DNA from: Lacticaseibacillus sharpeae JCM 1186 = DSM 20505
Lineage (GTDB): Bacteria; Bacillota; Bacilli; Lactobacillales; Lactobacillaceae
Length of the DNA stretch: 64,000 nucleotides
Assembly: GCF_001436225.1 (NCBI RefSeq)
Contig: NZ_AYYO01000009.1
Coordinates: forward strand, 27,043-91,042
Direction: 5' to 3'
A program made the position numbers and the translations under genes. Below the pieces are notes generated by a model. The model ran no database searches and had not been told where the DNA came from. It saw nothing but the letters and a program-made list of their open reading frames with translations. The stretch's first letter is position 1; each line of letters opens with the position of its first letter. Positions 16,307-24,556 of the stretch are shown piece after piece.

Positions 16307-16495
16307 ATGCGTAAGAACGAAAATTGGTTGCTCTATTTGGTCGTTGGCGTAGTCGTATTCATCGGTGGATCACTGTTAGTCGGGTTGGGTGTGGCAAACC
16401 AGAGCTATGGCTTGGTCGTCCTGGGGATGGCAATCCTCGCTACGGGCATGACTAGTCTGGATGTTAGCTACTTGGAGCACGGAACAGCTAAATAG
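16307..16495 (+). CDS. Small two-helix membrane protein, 62 residues
   Basis: Unrecognised. Starts MRKNENWLLYLVVGVVVF, with two hydrophobic helices (about residues 7-28 and 34-52) joined by a short NQSYG turn and a polar C-terminus. AAAGGAGTGG lies seven bases before the ATG. Followed by a weak terminator at 16544-16576. Upstream A/T-rich sequence could hold a promoter, but no clear pair was found. Confidence 0.65.
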   Translation: MRKNENWLLYLVVGVVVFIGGSLLVGLGVANQSYGLVVLGMAILATGMTSLDVSYLEHGTAK

Positions 16496-16543
16496 CATTC
16501 AGCTTGAGCCATCAAGTATTGGTATAGGTAACTATCAATGCTT

Positions 16544-16576
16544 GGTGGCCCTTTCTTTGGCCATCGATGTTTTTTT
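16544..16576 (+). terminator. Terminator after the small membrane protein
   Basis: GGTGGCC (16544-16550) pairs with GGCCATC (16559-16565) with a G-T pair; seven T begin five bases later. Confidence 0.6.
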
Positions 16577-16673
16577 AAAAAATGATAGGGCTTGCAAAAC
16601 GCCCATAAATCAAGGTTCACACACTGAAAATCAAAATGTAAACGCAAATGTATATTCTTTTAAAGAAAATGTA

Positions 16674-16701
16674 TTGCGTTACCGCGAATACGGTGTATAC
16701 T
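16674..16701 (+). promoter_or_regulatory. Promoter of the EIIC gene
   Basis: TTGCGT (16674-16679), 16-base spacer, TATACT (16696-16701). Imperfect dyad GTATT...AATAC overlaps the spacer. The transcript would have a leader of about 220 bases before the EIIC start. Confidence 0.6.
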
Positions 16702-16718
16702 TTAGTTTGTTGATAGGA

Positions 16719-16736
16719 ATAGCAAGCGCTTTCGAA
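16719..16736 (+). promoter_or_regulatory. CcpA catabolite-response element (cre) upstream of EIIC
   Basis: AGCAAGCGCTTTCG (16721-16734) has the symmetric AAGCGCTT core of cre with mismatches only at the outermost T and A. It lies about 20 bases downstream of the -10, the position for repression by roadblock. Confidence 0.65.
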
Positions 16737-16926
16737 ACGGTTCCATCCGGTGTCGACCCACTTCATTACCGTCTGGTCGTTTTGTTCGTTTGTTGTTGTA
16801 AAGCATGAAATTCAGAGATTATTATTTCCAACTGATATTTTTCAATTCCTGATTCCTGACATTGGGGGCAATAGCCGGGGATCCTCTGAAGGACATGCGC
16901 ACTTGTTTGAAGGAGATGTGAACAAT

Positions 16927-18237
16927 ATGGCTTTAGAGGACACTAAGTTCGGGCAAGGATTTATCAAGGTCGCCGTTAAACTCGGTAACCAAATCCACCT
17001 GCGCTCATTGCGTGACGCGTTCGCGACAATCATGCCTCTGTACATCCTGGCTGGTCTTTCCACATTGCTGAACAACACCGTGTTCACCTGGATCTTTAAG
17101 GGTGACGCACTGGTCAACGTTCAGTACTGGGGCAACATGCTGGGTAACGCGACGCTGAATATTTCTAGTATTTTGATTGCTACCATGATTGGTTACTTCC
17201 TGGCGAAGAACCGGGGCTTTGACAACCCACTGGCAGCAGCAATGGTATCTCTTGCAACCCTGGTTGCAATGATGCCTAACTCCGTTTCCCTGATTCCTAC
17301 TGGCGCAACCAAGGCTGTCGACATTGCCGGCGTCCTGACCTACTCCAACATGGGTACTGGTGGTATGTTCGCCGGGGTTATCATGGGTCTTCTGGCAACC
17401 GAACTCTTCATTCGCTTGTCTAACGTTAAGGCACTCAAGGTTAACTTGGGTGACCAGGTTCCACCTGCAGTTGGTGACTCCTTTAACGTTTTGATTCCAG
17501 TTATCTTGGTTCTTTCATTCTTTGCTATCATTTCTACCGTTCTGTTTGACACTACCGGCATGAATGTTATCAGTTTGATTACCACCTTCATTCAGGAACC
17601 TCTTCGTGGGATTGGTACTGGTATTGTTGGGACGCTTATCATTTACACCCTGGCAAACCTGCTGTGGCTCTTCGGGATTCACTTCTCCGTTATCTACAGT
17701 ACTATCCTCGAACCTCTTCTGATTATCAACATCGTGCAGAACACGGCTGCTTACAACGCAGGTCACGCGATTCCAAACATCATCAACCTGTCCCTTGTTC
17801 AGTCCTTCGCTCTTCTCGGTGGTTCTGGTGGTACCCTCTGCCTGCTGGTTGCGACCTTCCTTGTTAGCCGTAACGCAGCTTCCCGTAACGTTGCTAAGTT
17901 GGCCCTCCTTCCAGGTGTGTTCAACATCAACGAACCTGTAATCTTTGGTTACCCAATCGTTTACAACGTTTCCCTGATCATCCCATTCATCGCTCTTCCT
18001 TCCATCGGTATCTTCGTGGCATGGCTCACGACGACACTTGGCTGGATGAACCCAATGGTCATTCAGGTTCCATGGACCACACCTATGTTCCTCAACTCCT
18101 TCCTGGCAACAGGTGGTGACTGGCGTGCTCCTGTTATCCAGATTATCGTCTTCATCGCCGGTGTTCTGCTCTACATGCCATTTGTTAAGATTAACGATGG
18201 TGTTGTTGCTAAGCAGCTTGCTGAAGCTAACGACTAA
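16927..18237 (+). CDS. PTS lactose/cellobiose-family EIIC permease
   Basis: Membrane-spanning sugar channel of the lactose/cellobiose PTS family, 436 residues with about ten helices. Characteristic stretches include LRDAFATIMPLYILAGLSTL, LPGVFNINEPVIFGYPIV (the conserved NEP-V-x-FG-P motif, near residue 335) and the PMFLNSFLATGGDWRA region. ATG 16927 follows GAAGGAGA; the longer open frame to 16750 is leader. No EIIA or EIIB is adjacent; the nearest partners are the EIIB and EIIA genes at 27.1-27.8 kb. A cre site predicts glucose repression. Substrate is probably a beta-glucoside, given two GH1 enzymes nearby. Confidence 0.93.
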   Translation: MALEDTKFGQGFIKVAVKLGNQIHLRSLRDAFATIMPLYILAGLSTLLNNTVFTWIFKGDALVNVQYWGNMLGNATLNISSILIATMIGYFLAKNRGFDNPLAAAMVSLATLVAMMPNSVSLIPTGATKAVDIAGVLTYSNMGTGGMFAGVIMGLLATELFIRLSNVKALKVNLGDQVPPAVGDSFNVLIPVILVLSFFAIISTVLFDTTGMNVISLITTFIQEPLRGIGTGIVGTLIIYTLANLLWLFGIHFSVIYSTILEPLLIINIVQNTAAYNAGHAIPNIINLSLVQSFALLGGSGGTLCLLVATFLVSRNAASRNVAKLALLPGVFNINEPVIFGYPIVYNVSLIIPFIALPSIGIFVAWLTTTLGWMNPMVIQVPWTTPMFLNSFLATGGDWRAPVIQIIVFIAGVLLYMPFVKINDGVVAKQLAEAND

Positions 18238-18247
18238 GATTGATGCG

Positions 18248-18281
18248 AAAAAAAGCGTTCCTTTGCGGGAACGCTTTTTTT
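18248..18281. terminator. Intrinsic terminator after EIIC
   Basis: AAAAAAAGCGTTCC pairs with GGGAACGCTTTTTTT; symmetric, so it may also serve the convergent tautomerase gene. Confidence 0.88.
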
Positions 18282-18301
18282 GTGTAAATTTACGGGTTAG
18301 T

Positions 18302-18703
18302 TTAATCGGTTACGCCCGTAATGTAACGGAATTCCTGCGTTTTACCGCCGTACCCCCAAGCTTCAGAGGTGACGTCGCGCAGCAGCACGTAGCTGGTTTT
18401 GGCTACGTGGGGGAACTGGGCCGCCATGGCGGCAAAGACGTCGCGAACGAACTTGGCCTTGGCATCACGGGTGTTGGTTGCAGCGGTGATGTTGATTTCA
18501 ACGACAAAACTGGATTGGTTGGCTGCAAGCTGCTGGGCCCCGATGAACCAGTTAGCTGGGTTAGTGAATTGTACGTCGACTGCTGCGGCACTGGCGGATT
18601 TGCCTAGATCGGACACGGCGAGCTGGGTGAGGACTGTCGCGACCTCCTGGGCAGCATGCTTACTAGGATTTTCGGTTGCAATGCGGACACGTAAATATGG
18701 CAT
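18302..18703 (-). CDS. Tautomerase-superfamily protein (MIF/4-OT fold)
   Basis: 133-residue cytosolic protein starting MPYLRVRIATEN; Pro2, the catalytic base of the tautomerase superfamily, is exposed after Met removal. The rest of the pattern (a beta-alpha-beta repeat with FVVEINITAATNT and ...VTSEAWGYGG near the C-terminus) fits the one-domain-duplicated members. AAAGGAG lies ten bases before the ATG. Divergent from a LysR-type gene that may control it through the shared 110-base intergenic region. Physiological substrate unknown. Confidence 0.75.
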   Translation of the reverse strand: MPYLRVRIATENPSKHAAQEVATVLTQLAVSDLGKSASAAAVDVQFTNPANWFIGAQQLAANQSSFVVEINITAATNTRDAKAKFVRDVFAAMAAQFPHVAKTSYVLLRDVTSEAWGYGGKTQEFRYITGVTD

Positions 18704-18785
18704 AATTTGTTTGCTCCTTTGTTTTGATTACGTGGTCATTCTAAGGTGCGCGGTGGCTGTTGCATATTACCAATTAGTGATATAG

Positions 18786-18804
18786 TTATCGCAAAAAGTG
18801 ATAA
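18786..18804 (+). promoter_or_regulatory. Putative LysR-type binding site
   Basis: TTATC-N9-GATAA (18786-18804), a T-N11-A type dyad just upstream of the lysR ribosome site, between the divergent tautomerase and lysR genes. A second GTGATATAG-like half-site lies at about 18776-18784. Confidence 0.5.
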
Positions 18805-18814
18805 GGAGGACGTC

Positions 18815-19546
18815 ATGCAAACCCAGGACTTAGAAATCTATCAGCAGCTGTACGAATTGCGGTCGATTAACCTGGTTGCCCGCACCATGGGCTTCGCACA
18901 GTCGAACATCACCGTGCGCTTGCAGGTGCTGGAAGCGGAATTTGGTACGCAGCTGTTCACGCGCAGTGCACAGGGGCTCACCCCGACTGCAAACGGGACG
19001 CGGTTTTACCACTATGCACAGTCGGTGCTGCGGGCAACAACCAAAATTAAGGCACAAATGGAGCCGGTCCAAGCGGGGCAGACGGTCGCAATCTCGGAGC
19101 TATTGTTCAATTATTTGGTGGTGGCGAGTGGGCGCTTAGCACTGGCGGATAGTCACTTTGCGATTGTTGGTTCGACGGCCCTCTTGCAAAAAACGCCGGA
19201 TGTGGACACGGTGATTACGTATGCCAACTTTAATGATCCACGCTATACTGAAGTGGCCCGCGATTATTTACCTGCCAGTTTTTTAGTGAGGGATGCTGCA
19301 AAGGCAGCGGAGTTACCGCTACTAGTTAATCAAGATCGGGCGTGTCCATTTCGCGCGCGGACACTGCGGCTAGCGCAAGGCAAACGCCAAGTGCTCGAAA
19401 TCGACTCGTGGGCGAGCATCATCGAACTGGTTAAGGCAGGTCGTGGGGTAGCATTGTTGCCCCAATATTTAGCAGCAGCGGAGCATTTGACGGTTGTGGA
19501 TGCTAAACGCCATTTCCGCGTACCGTACGGCTGGTTTCGCCGTTAA
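18815..19546 (+). CDS. LysR-type transcriptional regulator, short
   Basis: N-terminal winged helix-turn-helix of LysR type: LEIYQQLYELRSINLVARTMGFAQSNITVRLQVLE split as helices around residues 5-45, followed by the FGTQLFTRSAQGLTPTANG wing. The 243-residue total is about 50 shorter than usual. The C-terminal domain keeps LVKAGRGVALLPQYLA but seems to lack part of the first periplasmic-binding-like subdomain. AAGGAGG lies six bases before ATG 18815; the open frame back to 18746 overlaps the promoter. Probably regulates itself and the divergent tautomerase. Confidence 0.85.
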   Translation: MQTQDLEIYQQLYELRSINLVARTMGFAQSNITVRLQVLEAEFGTQLFTRSAQGLTPTANGTRFYHYAQSVLRATTKIKAQMEPVQAGQTVAISELLFNYLVVASGRLALADSHFAIVGSTALLQKTPDVDTVITYANFNDPRYTEVARDYLPASFLVRDAAKAAELPLLVNQDRACPFRARTLRLAQGKRQVLEIDSWASIIELVKAGRGVALLPQYLAAAEHLTVVDAKRHFRVPYGWFRR

Positions 19547-19660
19547 GCCTGGCGATTACATGGTGCGAACGTGCATAATGGAAAGCACATTGGGAAATGA
19601 GCATTTAGACCGCATTATTTCCCGGGAAATATCTGCTTAAGGTCATGAAGGAGAGATAGT

Positions 19661-20236
19661 ATGTTGCCAATTACCACTGACCGGTTAATTCTGCGTCCGT
19701 TCACGGAGGCGGATCTACCCGAGTTCTACGCCATTCAAGCTGATCTAGAAGTTAATCGGTTCTTGCCGTGGTTTGCGCCTAAGACTGAGGCTGAGGCGTT
19801 AATCATGCTTCAGGAACGGTATTTGGCGCCAGCTGCTGGCTATCAGCTGGCTGTGTGCTTGCGCAGTACTAACAAGGCGGTTGGTTACATTGGTGTTGAC
19901 GCGGATGAGAGCCACGACCTTGGTTACGGGATGCGCCGCGATGCCTGGGGCCACGGCTACATGACGGAGGCTGCCGCGGCGCTGATTGCGGCCTTACCCG
20001 TGGCAGACTATCCATACCTGACGGCGACCCATGATGTCCAGAATCCGCGCAGTGGGGCGGTGATGCAGCGCCTCGGGATGCAGTATCAGTACACGTATCT
20101 GGAACAGTGGCAGCCCAAGGACATTCCGGTCCACTTTCGGCTTTACCTCCTGAATCGTGATGGCGATTCGGCCCGTAAGTACCTGAAGTATTGGTCCAAA
20201 TATCCGTATCACTTGGTAGAAAAGGGGCTGCATTAA
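19661..20236 (+). CDS. GNAT N-acetyltransferase, RimJ/RimL type
   Basis: 191 residues beginning LPITTDRLILRPFTEADLPE, the standard RimJ/RimL opening. The acetyl-CoA loop region is YGMRRDAWGHGYMTEAAAAL (near residue 88), and VQNPRSGAVMQRLGMQYQ (near 128) is the conserved N-x-x-S-x-x-x-x-x-k-x-G-F/M helix. Such proteins acetylate ribosomal protein N-termini, amino sugars or antibiotics; which applies here is unknown. GAAGGAGAG precedes the ATG. Monocistronic and convergent with the GH1 gene. Confidence 0.87.
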   Translation: MLPITTDRLILRPFTEADLPEFYAIQADLEVNRFLPWFAPKTEAEALIMLQERYLAPAAGYQLAVCLRSTNKAVGYIGVDADESHDLGYGMRRDAWGHGYMTEAAAALIAALPVADYPYLTATHDVQNPRSGAVMQRLGMQYQYTYLEQWQPKDIPVHFRLYLLNRDGDSARKYLKYWSKYPYHLVEKGLH

Positions 20237-20244
20237 GCAAAGCA

Positions 20245-20280
20245 AAATGGGCCACCAGTGCTGAACTGGTGGCCCATTTG
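20245..20280. terminator. Bidirectional terminator between GNAT and GH1 genes
   Basis: AAATGGGCCACCAGT pairs perfectly with ACTGGTGGCCCATTT. Confidence 0.85.
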
Positions 20281-20294
20281 CGTATTATTAATGA

Positions 20295-21668
20295 TTAATC
20301 CAAGTGCGCCCCGTTGGAAGCAATCACTTCCTGGAACCATTTGTAGGACTTCTTCGGAATGCGTTTCATGTCGCGCAAATCGTGGTTGGTGCGGTTCACG
20401 TAGACCATCCCGTAGCGCTTGTCCATGTTCCCTGACGAGCTAGGAATGTCGATGAGGCCCCAGCCGAGGTAGCCGAGCACATCAACGCCATCAACGTAGA
20501 TTGCGTCCTTCATGGCCTGAATGTGCTGGCGGTGGTAGTCGATGCGGTAATCGTCTTCGATTTCGCGACCGTCATACTCCTCACGAATCCCAATCCCATT
20601 TTCAATCGGGAACATTGGTAGGTGGTACTGGTTGTAGACCTTGGTGAGAATGTCGCGGAAACCGAGTGGATCAATATTCCAGCCCCATTCGTTGGACTGG
20701 AGTCCGGGTACCTTCACCGTCCCGTATTCCAGGTAGTGGTTCGGAATGGTGTTCACGGGCACCTTGCTGCTGTCGATGGCATCGGAACGGTAGTAGGAGA
20801 AGGCGATGTAGTCACTGTAGTTGTCGGCAAACGCATCCTTGTCGGCGTCCGTGTAGTCGATGTCGAAGTGGTGGTTCTGGATGAACTTTTCGTATTCGGT
20901 GGAGTAGGTCCCGTAAACGAAGACGTCCAGCAGATTTTTGTTCAGGAACTCGTCAATCTGGCGGGCGTACAGGATGTCGCGGGGCGCAGCACTAGCGGGG
21001 TACACCTCGCTGTATGCCAGCATGCCCCCGATTTTGGCGTCGGTCTTGCTGTGGATGTAGTTCGCCACGCCGACGTGCGCGACCATGACGTGATGGGCAA
21101 TCTTCAGCAGTTCCGCGTCCGTTTTGTCACCGTGGTCGTACCCAGCGATATCCCAGACGTTTTCCATCGAGTACAGGTTCTGTTCGTTGAACGTGATCCA
21201 GTAAGGGACGCGGTCACTGAAGCGGTCGACCATTTCCTTACCGTAGCGGATGAAGGCGTCAACCACGTGGCGGTCCAGGAACCCGTTGTACTTCTGCGCC
21301 AGGGCGAGGGGCATGTCGAAGTGGTAGAGGCAAATCATCGGGGTGATGCCGTGTGCCAGCAGCTTGTCGATGAGGTCGCTGTAAAACTTGATACCTTCTT
21401 CGTTGAACGCGCCGTCGCCATCTGGGCACACGCGACTCCAGGAAATCTGGAACCGGTAGCAGTTCATCCCCTGATCCGCCATCAGTTGAATATCTTCATC
21501 ATAGTGGTGGTAATTATCGATGGCCACGTGCCAATCCATTGAGTTCGCGGTTGCCGGGCGTACGTCGTAAACGGACAGGCCCTTGCCGCCTTCATTCCAG
21601 CCGCCTTCTGTCTGCATGCTGGATGTGGAGTTCCCCCAGAGGAACCCTTGTGGTAATGCTTTGCTCAT
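20295..21668 (-). CDS. 6-phospho-beta-glucosidase, GH1 (first)
   Basis: Cytoplasmic glycoside hydrolase family 1 enzyme cleaving phosphorylated beta-glucosides delivered by the PTS. 457 residues from ATG 21668, which is preceded by AAGGAGG and starts MSKALPQGFLWGNSTSS. The acid/base Glu is in WITFNEQNLYS (near residue 165) and the nucleophile in FPIENGIGIREEYDG (near 360). The phosphate-binding tail MKRIPKKSYKWFQ fits phospho-substrates. Its minus-strand promoter TTCACA-N17-GATAAT (21729-21734, 21706-21711) is flanked by GTATATAC and GTATAC motifs shared with a GntR gene 3.6 kb away. Confidence 0.94.
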   Translation of the reverse strand: MSKALPQGFLWGNSTSSMQTEGGWNEGGKGLSVYDVRPATANSMDWHVAIDNYHHYDEDIQLMADQGMNCYRFQISWSRVCPDGDGAFNEEGIKFYSDLIDKLLAHGITPMICLYHFDMPLALAQKYNGFLDRHVVDAFIRYGKEMVDRFSDRVPYWITFNEQNLYSMENVWDIAGYDHGDKTDAELLKIAHHVMVAHVGVANYIHSKTDAKIGGMLAYSEVYPASAAPRDILYARQIDEFLNKNLLDVFVYGTYSTEYEKFIQNHHFDIDYTDADKDAFADNYSDYIAFSYYRSDAIDSSKVPVNTIPNHYLEYGTVKVPGLQSNEWGWNIDPLGFRDILTKVYNQYHLPMFPIENGIGIREEYDGREIEDDYRIDYHRQHIQAMKDAIYVDGVDVLGYLGWGLIDIPSSSGNMDKRYGMVYVNRTNHDLRDMKRIPKKSYKWFQEVIASNGAHLD

Positions 21669-21693
21669 GATCCATCCTCCTTGAGTGATTCTT

Positions 21694-21758
21694 GTATACG
21701 ATTTCATTATCCCATGCAATCCATCTAATGTGAAGTCTTTATATATAAAAGTATATAC
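21694..21758 (-). promoter_or_regulatory. GH1 promoter with two GntR/HutC-type operator-like sites
   Basis: Minus-strand -35 TTCACA (21729-21734), 17-base spacer, -10 GATAAT (21706-21711). GTATATAC (21751-21758, in context TTTGTATATAC on the minus strand) lies upstream of the -35, and GTATAC (21694-21699) lies just downstream of the -10. The motif recurs at 25089 and 25133 before a HutC-type regulator. Confidence 0.6.
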
Positions 21759-21932
21759 AAATCAAGAGCCGAATTGGTGTTCCACGTTGAAAGTACAAAG
21801 AACGTCAAATGGTTATGGGTCGTGAACTGGAGTTAATTCAAAACTTCGGTATAATATAAATCAGAACGCCAAAGATGATTAAAAATACATGGTCCGTGTT
21901 GGCAGCGGGCCCACCAAAGTGAGGAAAACACC

Positions 21933-22199
21933 ATGAACGTAATCGTTTCTGTATTAGGTAAGGACCACCCCGGCATCATTGCTGCCATCACTACGGCACT
22001 AGCCAAGGAGAACGTCAACGTCCTTGAAGTAACCCAGTCCATCTTCAAGGGCAACTTCACCATGATGATCAGTGCGGCTTTGCCTGACGACGGCAACTTT
22101 GCGGACATTCGCGACGCCATTCAGGCTGCCGGCAAGCAGATTGAAGTTGAAGTTCAGATGCAGCGCGAAGAACTGTTCTCCGCCATGCACAGCCTGTAG
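21933..22199 (+). CDS. ACT domain protein, UPF0237 type
   Basis: 88-residue stand-alone ACT domain: MNVIVSVLGKDHPGIIAAIT is the characteristic start, with the D-H/R-P-G-I ligand loop, followed by the beta-alpha-beta repeat through VEVQMQREELFSAMHSL. ACT domains bind small ligands, often amino acids, and regulate partners. GTGAGGAAA precedes the ATG. It ends nine bases before the DUF711 gene, a pairing known to be conserved in Firmicutes. A TATAAT at about 21850 may be its promoter. Biological role unresolved. Confidence 0.88.
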   Translation: MNVIVSVLGKDHPGIIAAITTALAKENVNVLEVTQSIFKGNFTMMISAALPDDGNFADIRDAIQAAGKQIEVEVQMQREELFSAMHSL

Positions 22200-22208
22200 G
22201 AGGTCGTT

Positions 22209-23552
22209 ATGGATATCCAGCAAATGCAAGAAACCATTGCGATGATTCGGGAAGAAAACCTCGATATTCGGACCATCACGATGGGAATTTCCCTCCTCGA
22301 TTGTATTCGTGGCACGATGACGGAAACGGCAGATGCGGTGTACGCCAAAATCGTGGCGCGGGCCAAGAATTTGGTGCCGGTGGCAGAACAAATCGAAACT
22401 GAATTCGGGATTCCCATTGTGAACAAGCGCGTGGCGGTGACGCCCGTGGCACTGCTGGCGGGCGGGGCAACTGATTTTGACTTTGTCCAGATTGCCAAGG
22501 CGATGGATAATGCTGCGCGCGACACCGGCATCGACCTCATCGGGGGCTACACGGCGCTGGTGCAAAGTGGGATGACCGCGGCGGATGAGGCGCTCATGCG
22601 CAGTATGCCTGCAGCCTTCGCGGCAACCGAACGGGTTTGCGGCTCCGTCAACGTCGGCAGCACCAAGTCGGGGATGAACATGGACGCCGTACAGCTGATG
22701 GGTGAAGTGGTTAAAGAAATCGCGAACCCAGTACCCCAGAACGCGATGAAGCTCGTTGTCTTCTGCAACGCGGTGGAAGACAACCCGTTCATGGCGGGGG
22801 CCTTCTGGGGCGTTTCTGAGGGCGACTGCGCCGTATCCACCGGGGTTTCTGGCCCCGGGGTGGTCCAGCGGGCCCTGGCCGCCATTCCGGACGCACCATT
22901 TGGCGAAGTCTGCGAGACCATCAAGAAGACCGCGTTCAAGGTTTCCCGGATGGGGCAGCTGATTGGCAAAACGGCGGCGGAACGACTCGGCGTTCCGTTC
23001 AACATTGTTGACCTGTCATTGGCACCAACCCCAGCGGTCGGTGATTCCGTAGCGCAGATTTTGGAAACCATGGGCCTCAGCCACGTGGGGACGTACGGGA
23101 CCACTGCCGCATTGGCGTTGCTGAATGATGCGGTCAAGAAGGGCGGAATCATGGCGGCTGAACGGGTCGGGGGTCTTTCTGGGGCCTTCATTCCGGTTAG
23201 TGAAGATGCGAACATGATCGATGCCGTGGCTAAGGGGCACATTGGCCTCGAGAAGCTCGAAGCAATGACCGCGGTTTGTTCCGTGGGTCTGGACATGGTC
23301 GCTATTCCTGGGGCCACCCCAGCAAGTACGATTTCCGGGATGATAGCGGATGAAGCGGCCCTTGGGATGATCAACAACAAGACCACGGCCGTGCGCGTAA
23401 TTCCCGTACCCGGTAAGGATGTCGGCGACTTCGTTGAGTTTGGGGGCTTGTTTGGTCGGGCGCCAATCATGAAGGTGAACGACGGGGATGCAAGTCAATT
23501 CATCGCCCGTGGGGGTCACATTCCGGCACCAATTCACAGCTTCAAGAACTAA
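22209..23552 (+). CDS. DUF711/UPF0210 family protein
   Basis: 447-residue cytosolic protein of the UPF0210 family, related in fold to pyruvate-formate-lyase-type barrels but without an assigned reaction. Family features seen are [17 protein letters not shown] (near residue 22), the [17 protein letters not shown] segment (near 184) and the C-terminal [21 protein letters not shown] lies eight bases before ATG. Forms a two-gene operon with the ACT protein, which may be its regulatory partner. Ends in a strong terminator. Confidence 0.9.
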   Translation: MDIQQMQETIAMIREENLDIRTITMGISLLDCIRGTMTETADAVYAKIVARAKNLVPVAEQIETEFGIPIVNKRVAVTPVALLAGGATDFDFVQIAKAMDNAARDTGIDLIGGYTALVQSGMTAADEALMRSMPAAFAATERVCGSVNVGSTKSGMNMDAVQLMGEVVKEIANPVPQNAMKLVVFCNAVEDNPFMAGAFWGVSEGDCAVSTGVSGPGVVQRALAAIPDAPFGEVCETIKKTAFKVSRMGQLIGKTAAERLGVPFNIVDLSLAPTPAVGDSVAQILETMGLSHVGTYGTTAALALLNDAVKKGGIMAAERVGGLSGAFIPVSEDANMIDAVAKGHIGLEKLEAMTAVCSVGLDMVAIPGATPASTISGMIADEAALGMINNKTTAVRVIPVPGKDVGDFVEFGGLFGRAPIMKVNDGDASQFIARGGHIPAPIHSFKN

Positions 23553-23569
23553 CGTTAGCGCAAACCAAT

Positions 23570-23616
23570 TTGGCCACCAAAACCGCATGTAACTTAACGG
23601 TTTTGGTGGCCATTTT
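23570..23616 (+). terminator. Intrinsic terminator after DUF711 gene
   Basis: TGGCCACCAAAACCG pairs with CGGTTTTGGTGGCCA, followed by TTTT. Confidence 0.85.
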
Positions 23617-23695
23617 AGTGCAAACATTAACAAATTAATGCGCGAGCTGCGGTACAATCAAGATAAAGCATTAGGAACTGTTTGGGGGCGTTATT

Positions 23696-24514
23696 GTGAT
23701 TAAATTAGCAGGGTTAGACCTTGATGGGACACTGTACAACCGACATCTGCGCGTGTCGAAGATGAACCGCAATGCCGTGCGCGCCTGGGTTGCCAGCGAG
23801 CGCCTTTTTGCAATCTGTTCTGGGCGGATGATTCCGCGCGTTGCGAAGTTGATGCGGGATGAATTGCAGGTTCCGGGCTATAAGATGTGTCTGAACGGGG
23901 CACTAGTGTATGATCAGGACGATAAGCTGCTTAGCGCGACGCCCCTGGCCAAGACGACGGTGCGGCGGGTGTTCGCCCTTGCCCAGCATTACGGGGTGCA
24001 GGTGCGCTTTTACAGTGAATTACAGCACGCACTGTATACGCCGCACCGCGCCGGTAACTACCTCGGCGGCGAACTGGACCGCGACGTCCGGATTGCAACG
24101 GTATCCGCGATGAATCAACTCTTGCGGCGACCAGACGTCCAGTTTTACAAGTTTACGGTGGAGGCCGCGTTCGGCAACGTCCTCGCACTCAAGCTGGCAC
24201 TGGCTGCGCTGGCTAAGCTACCACTGAACATGACGCGGTCCAAGCCCCTGCTGTACGAAGGACTGGCCCCGGGGATTGATAAACTAGCCGGCATGCGCGT
24301 AATTGCGCAAGCTGCGGGGGTCCCGCTAACTGAGTGCATGTGCTTTGGCGACCAACTGAACGATCTGACCATGGTTGCGGGCGTTGGCTATGGGGTCGCG
24401 ATGGGCAACGCGGTGCGGCAGGTGAAGCAGGCGGCGAAGATTGTGGCGCCGACGAATGAAAAAGACGGGGCGGGCTTGACCCTGCTGCGAGTGATTACGG
24501 GTGATATTCAGTGA
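23696..24514 (+). CDS. HAD-superfamily hydrolase, Cof type (IIB)
   Basis: 272-residue phosphatase of the Cof/YidA group, usually acting on sugar phosphates or flavin phosphates. Motif I is DLDGTLYN (Asp nucleophile and acid/base, residues 8-15); motif IV is FGDQLNDLTMVAGVGYGVAM (near residue 216) with the metal-binding GDxxND. Motif III Lys is probably in GIDKLAGM. Starts at GTG 23696, with a GGGG site nine bases upstream. Monocistronic. Confidence 0.9.
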   Translation: MIKLAGLDLDGTLYNRHLRVSKMNRNAVRAWVASERLFAICSGRMIPRVAKLMRDELQVPGYKMCLNGALVYDQDDKLLSATPLAKTTVRRVFALAQHYGVQVRFYSELQHALYTPHRAGNYLGGELDRDVRIATVSAMNQLLRRPDVQFYKFTVEAAFGNVLALKLALAALAKLPLNMTRSKPLLYEGLAPGIDKLAGMRVIAQAAGVPLTECMCFGDQLNDLTMVAGVGYGVAMGNAVRQVKQAAKIVAPTNEKDGAGLTLLRVITGDIQ

Positions 24515-24519
24515 AGCCA

Positions 24520-24556
24520 AAAAAGGTGGCGCGCCAATCGGCACGCCACCTTTTTA
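24520..24556 (+). terminator. Intrinsic terminator after HAD gene
   Basis: AAAAAGGTGGCGCGC pairs with GCACGCCACCTTTTT. Confidence 0.85.

Noticed and set aside
20622..21542. 306-residue plus-strand open frame opposite the first GH1 gene
   Set aside because: Antisense shadow of a certain GH1 gene; no promoter or ribosome site.
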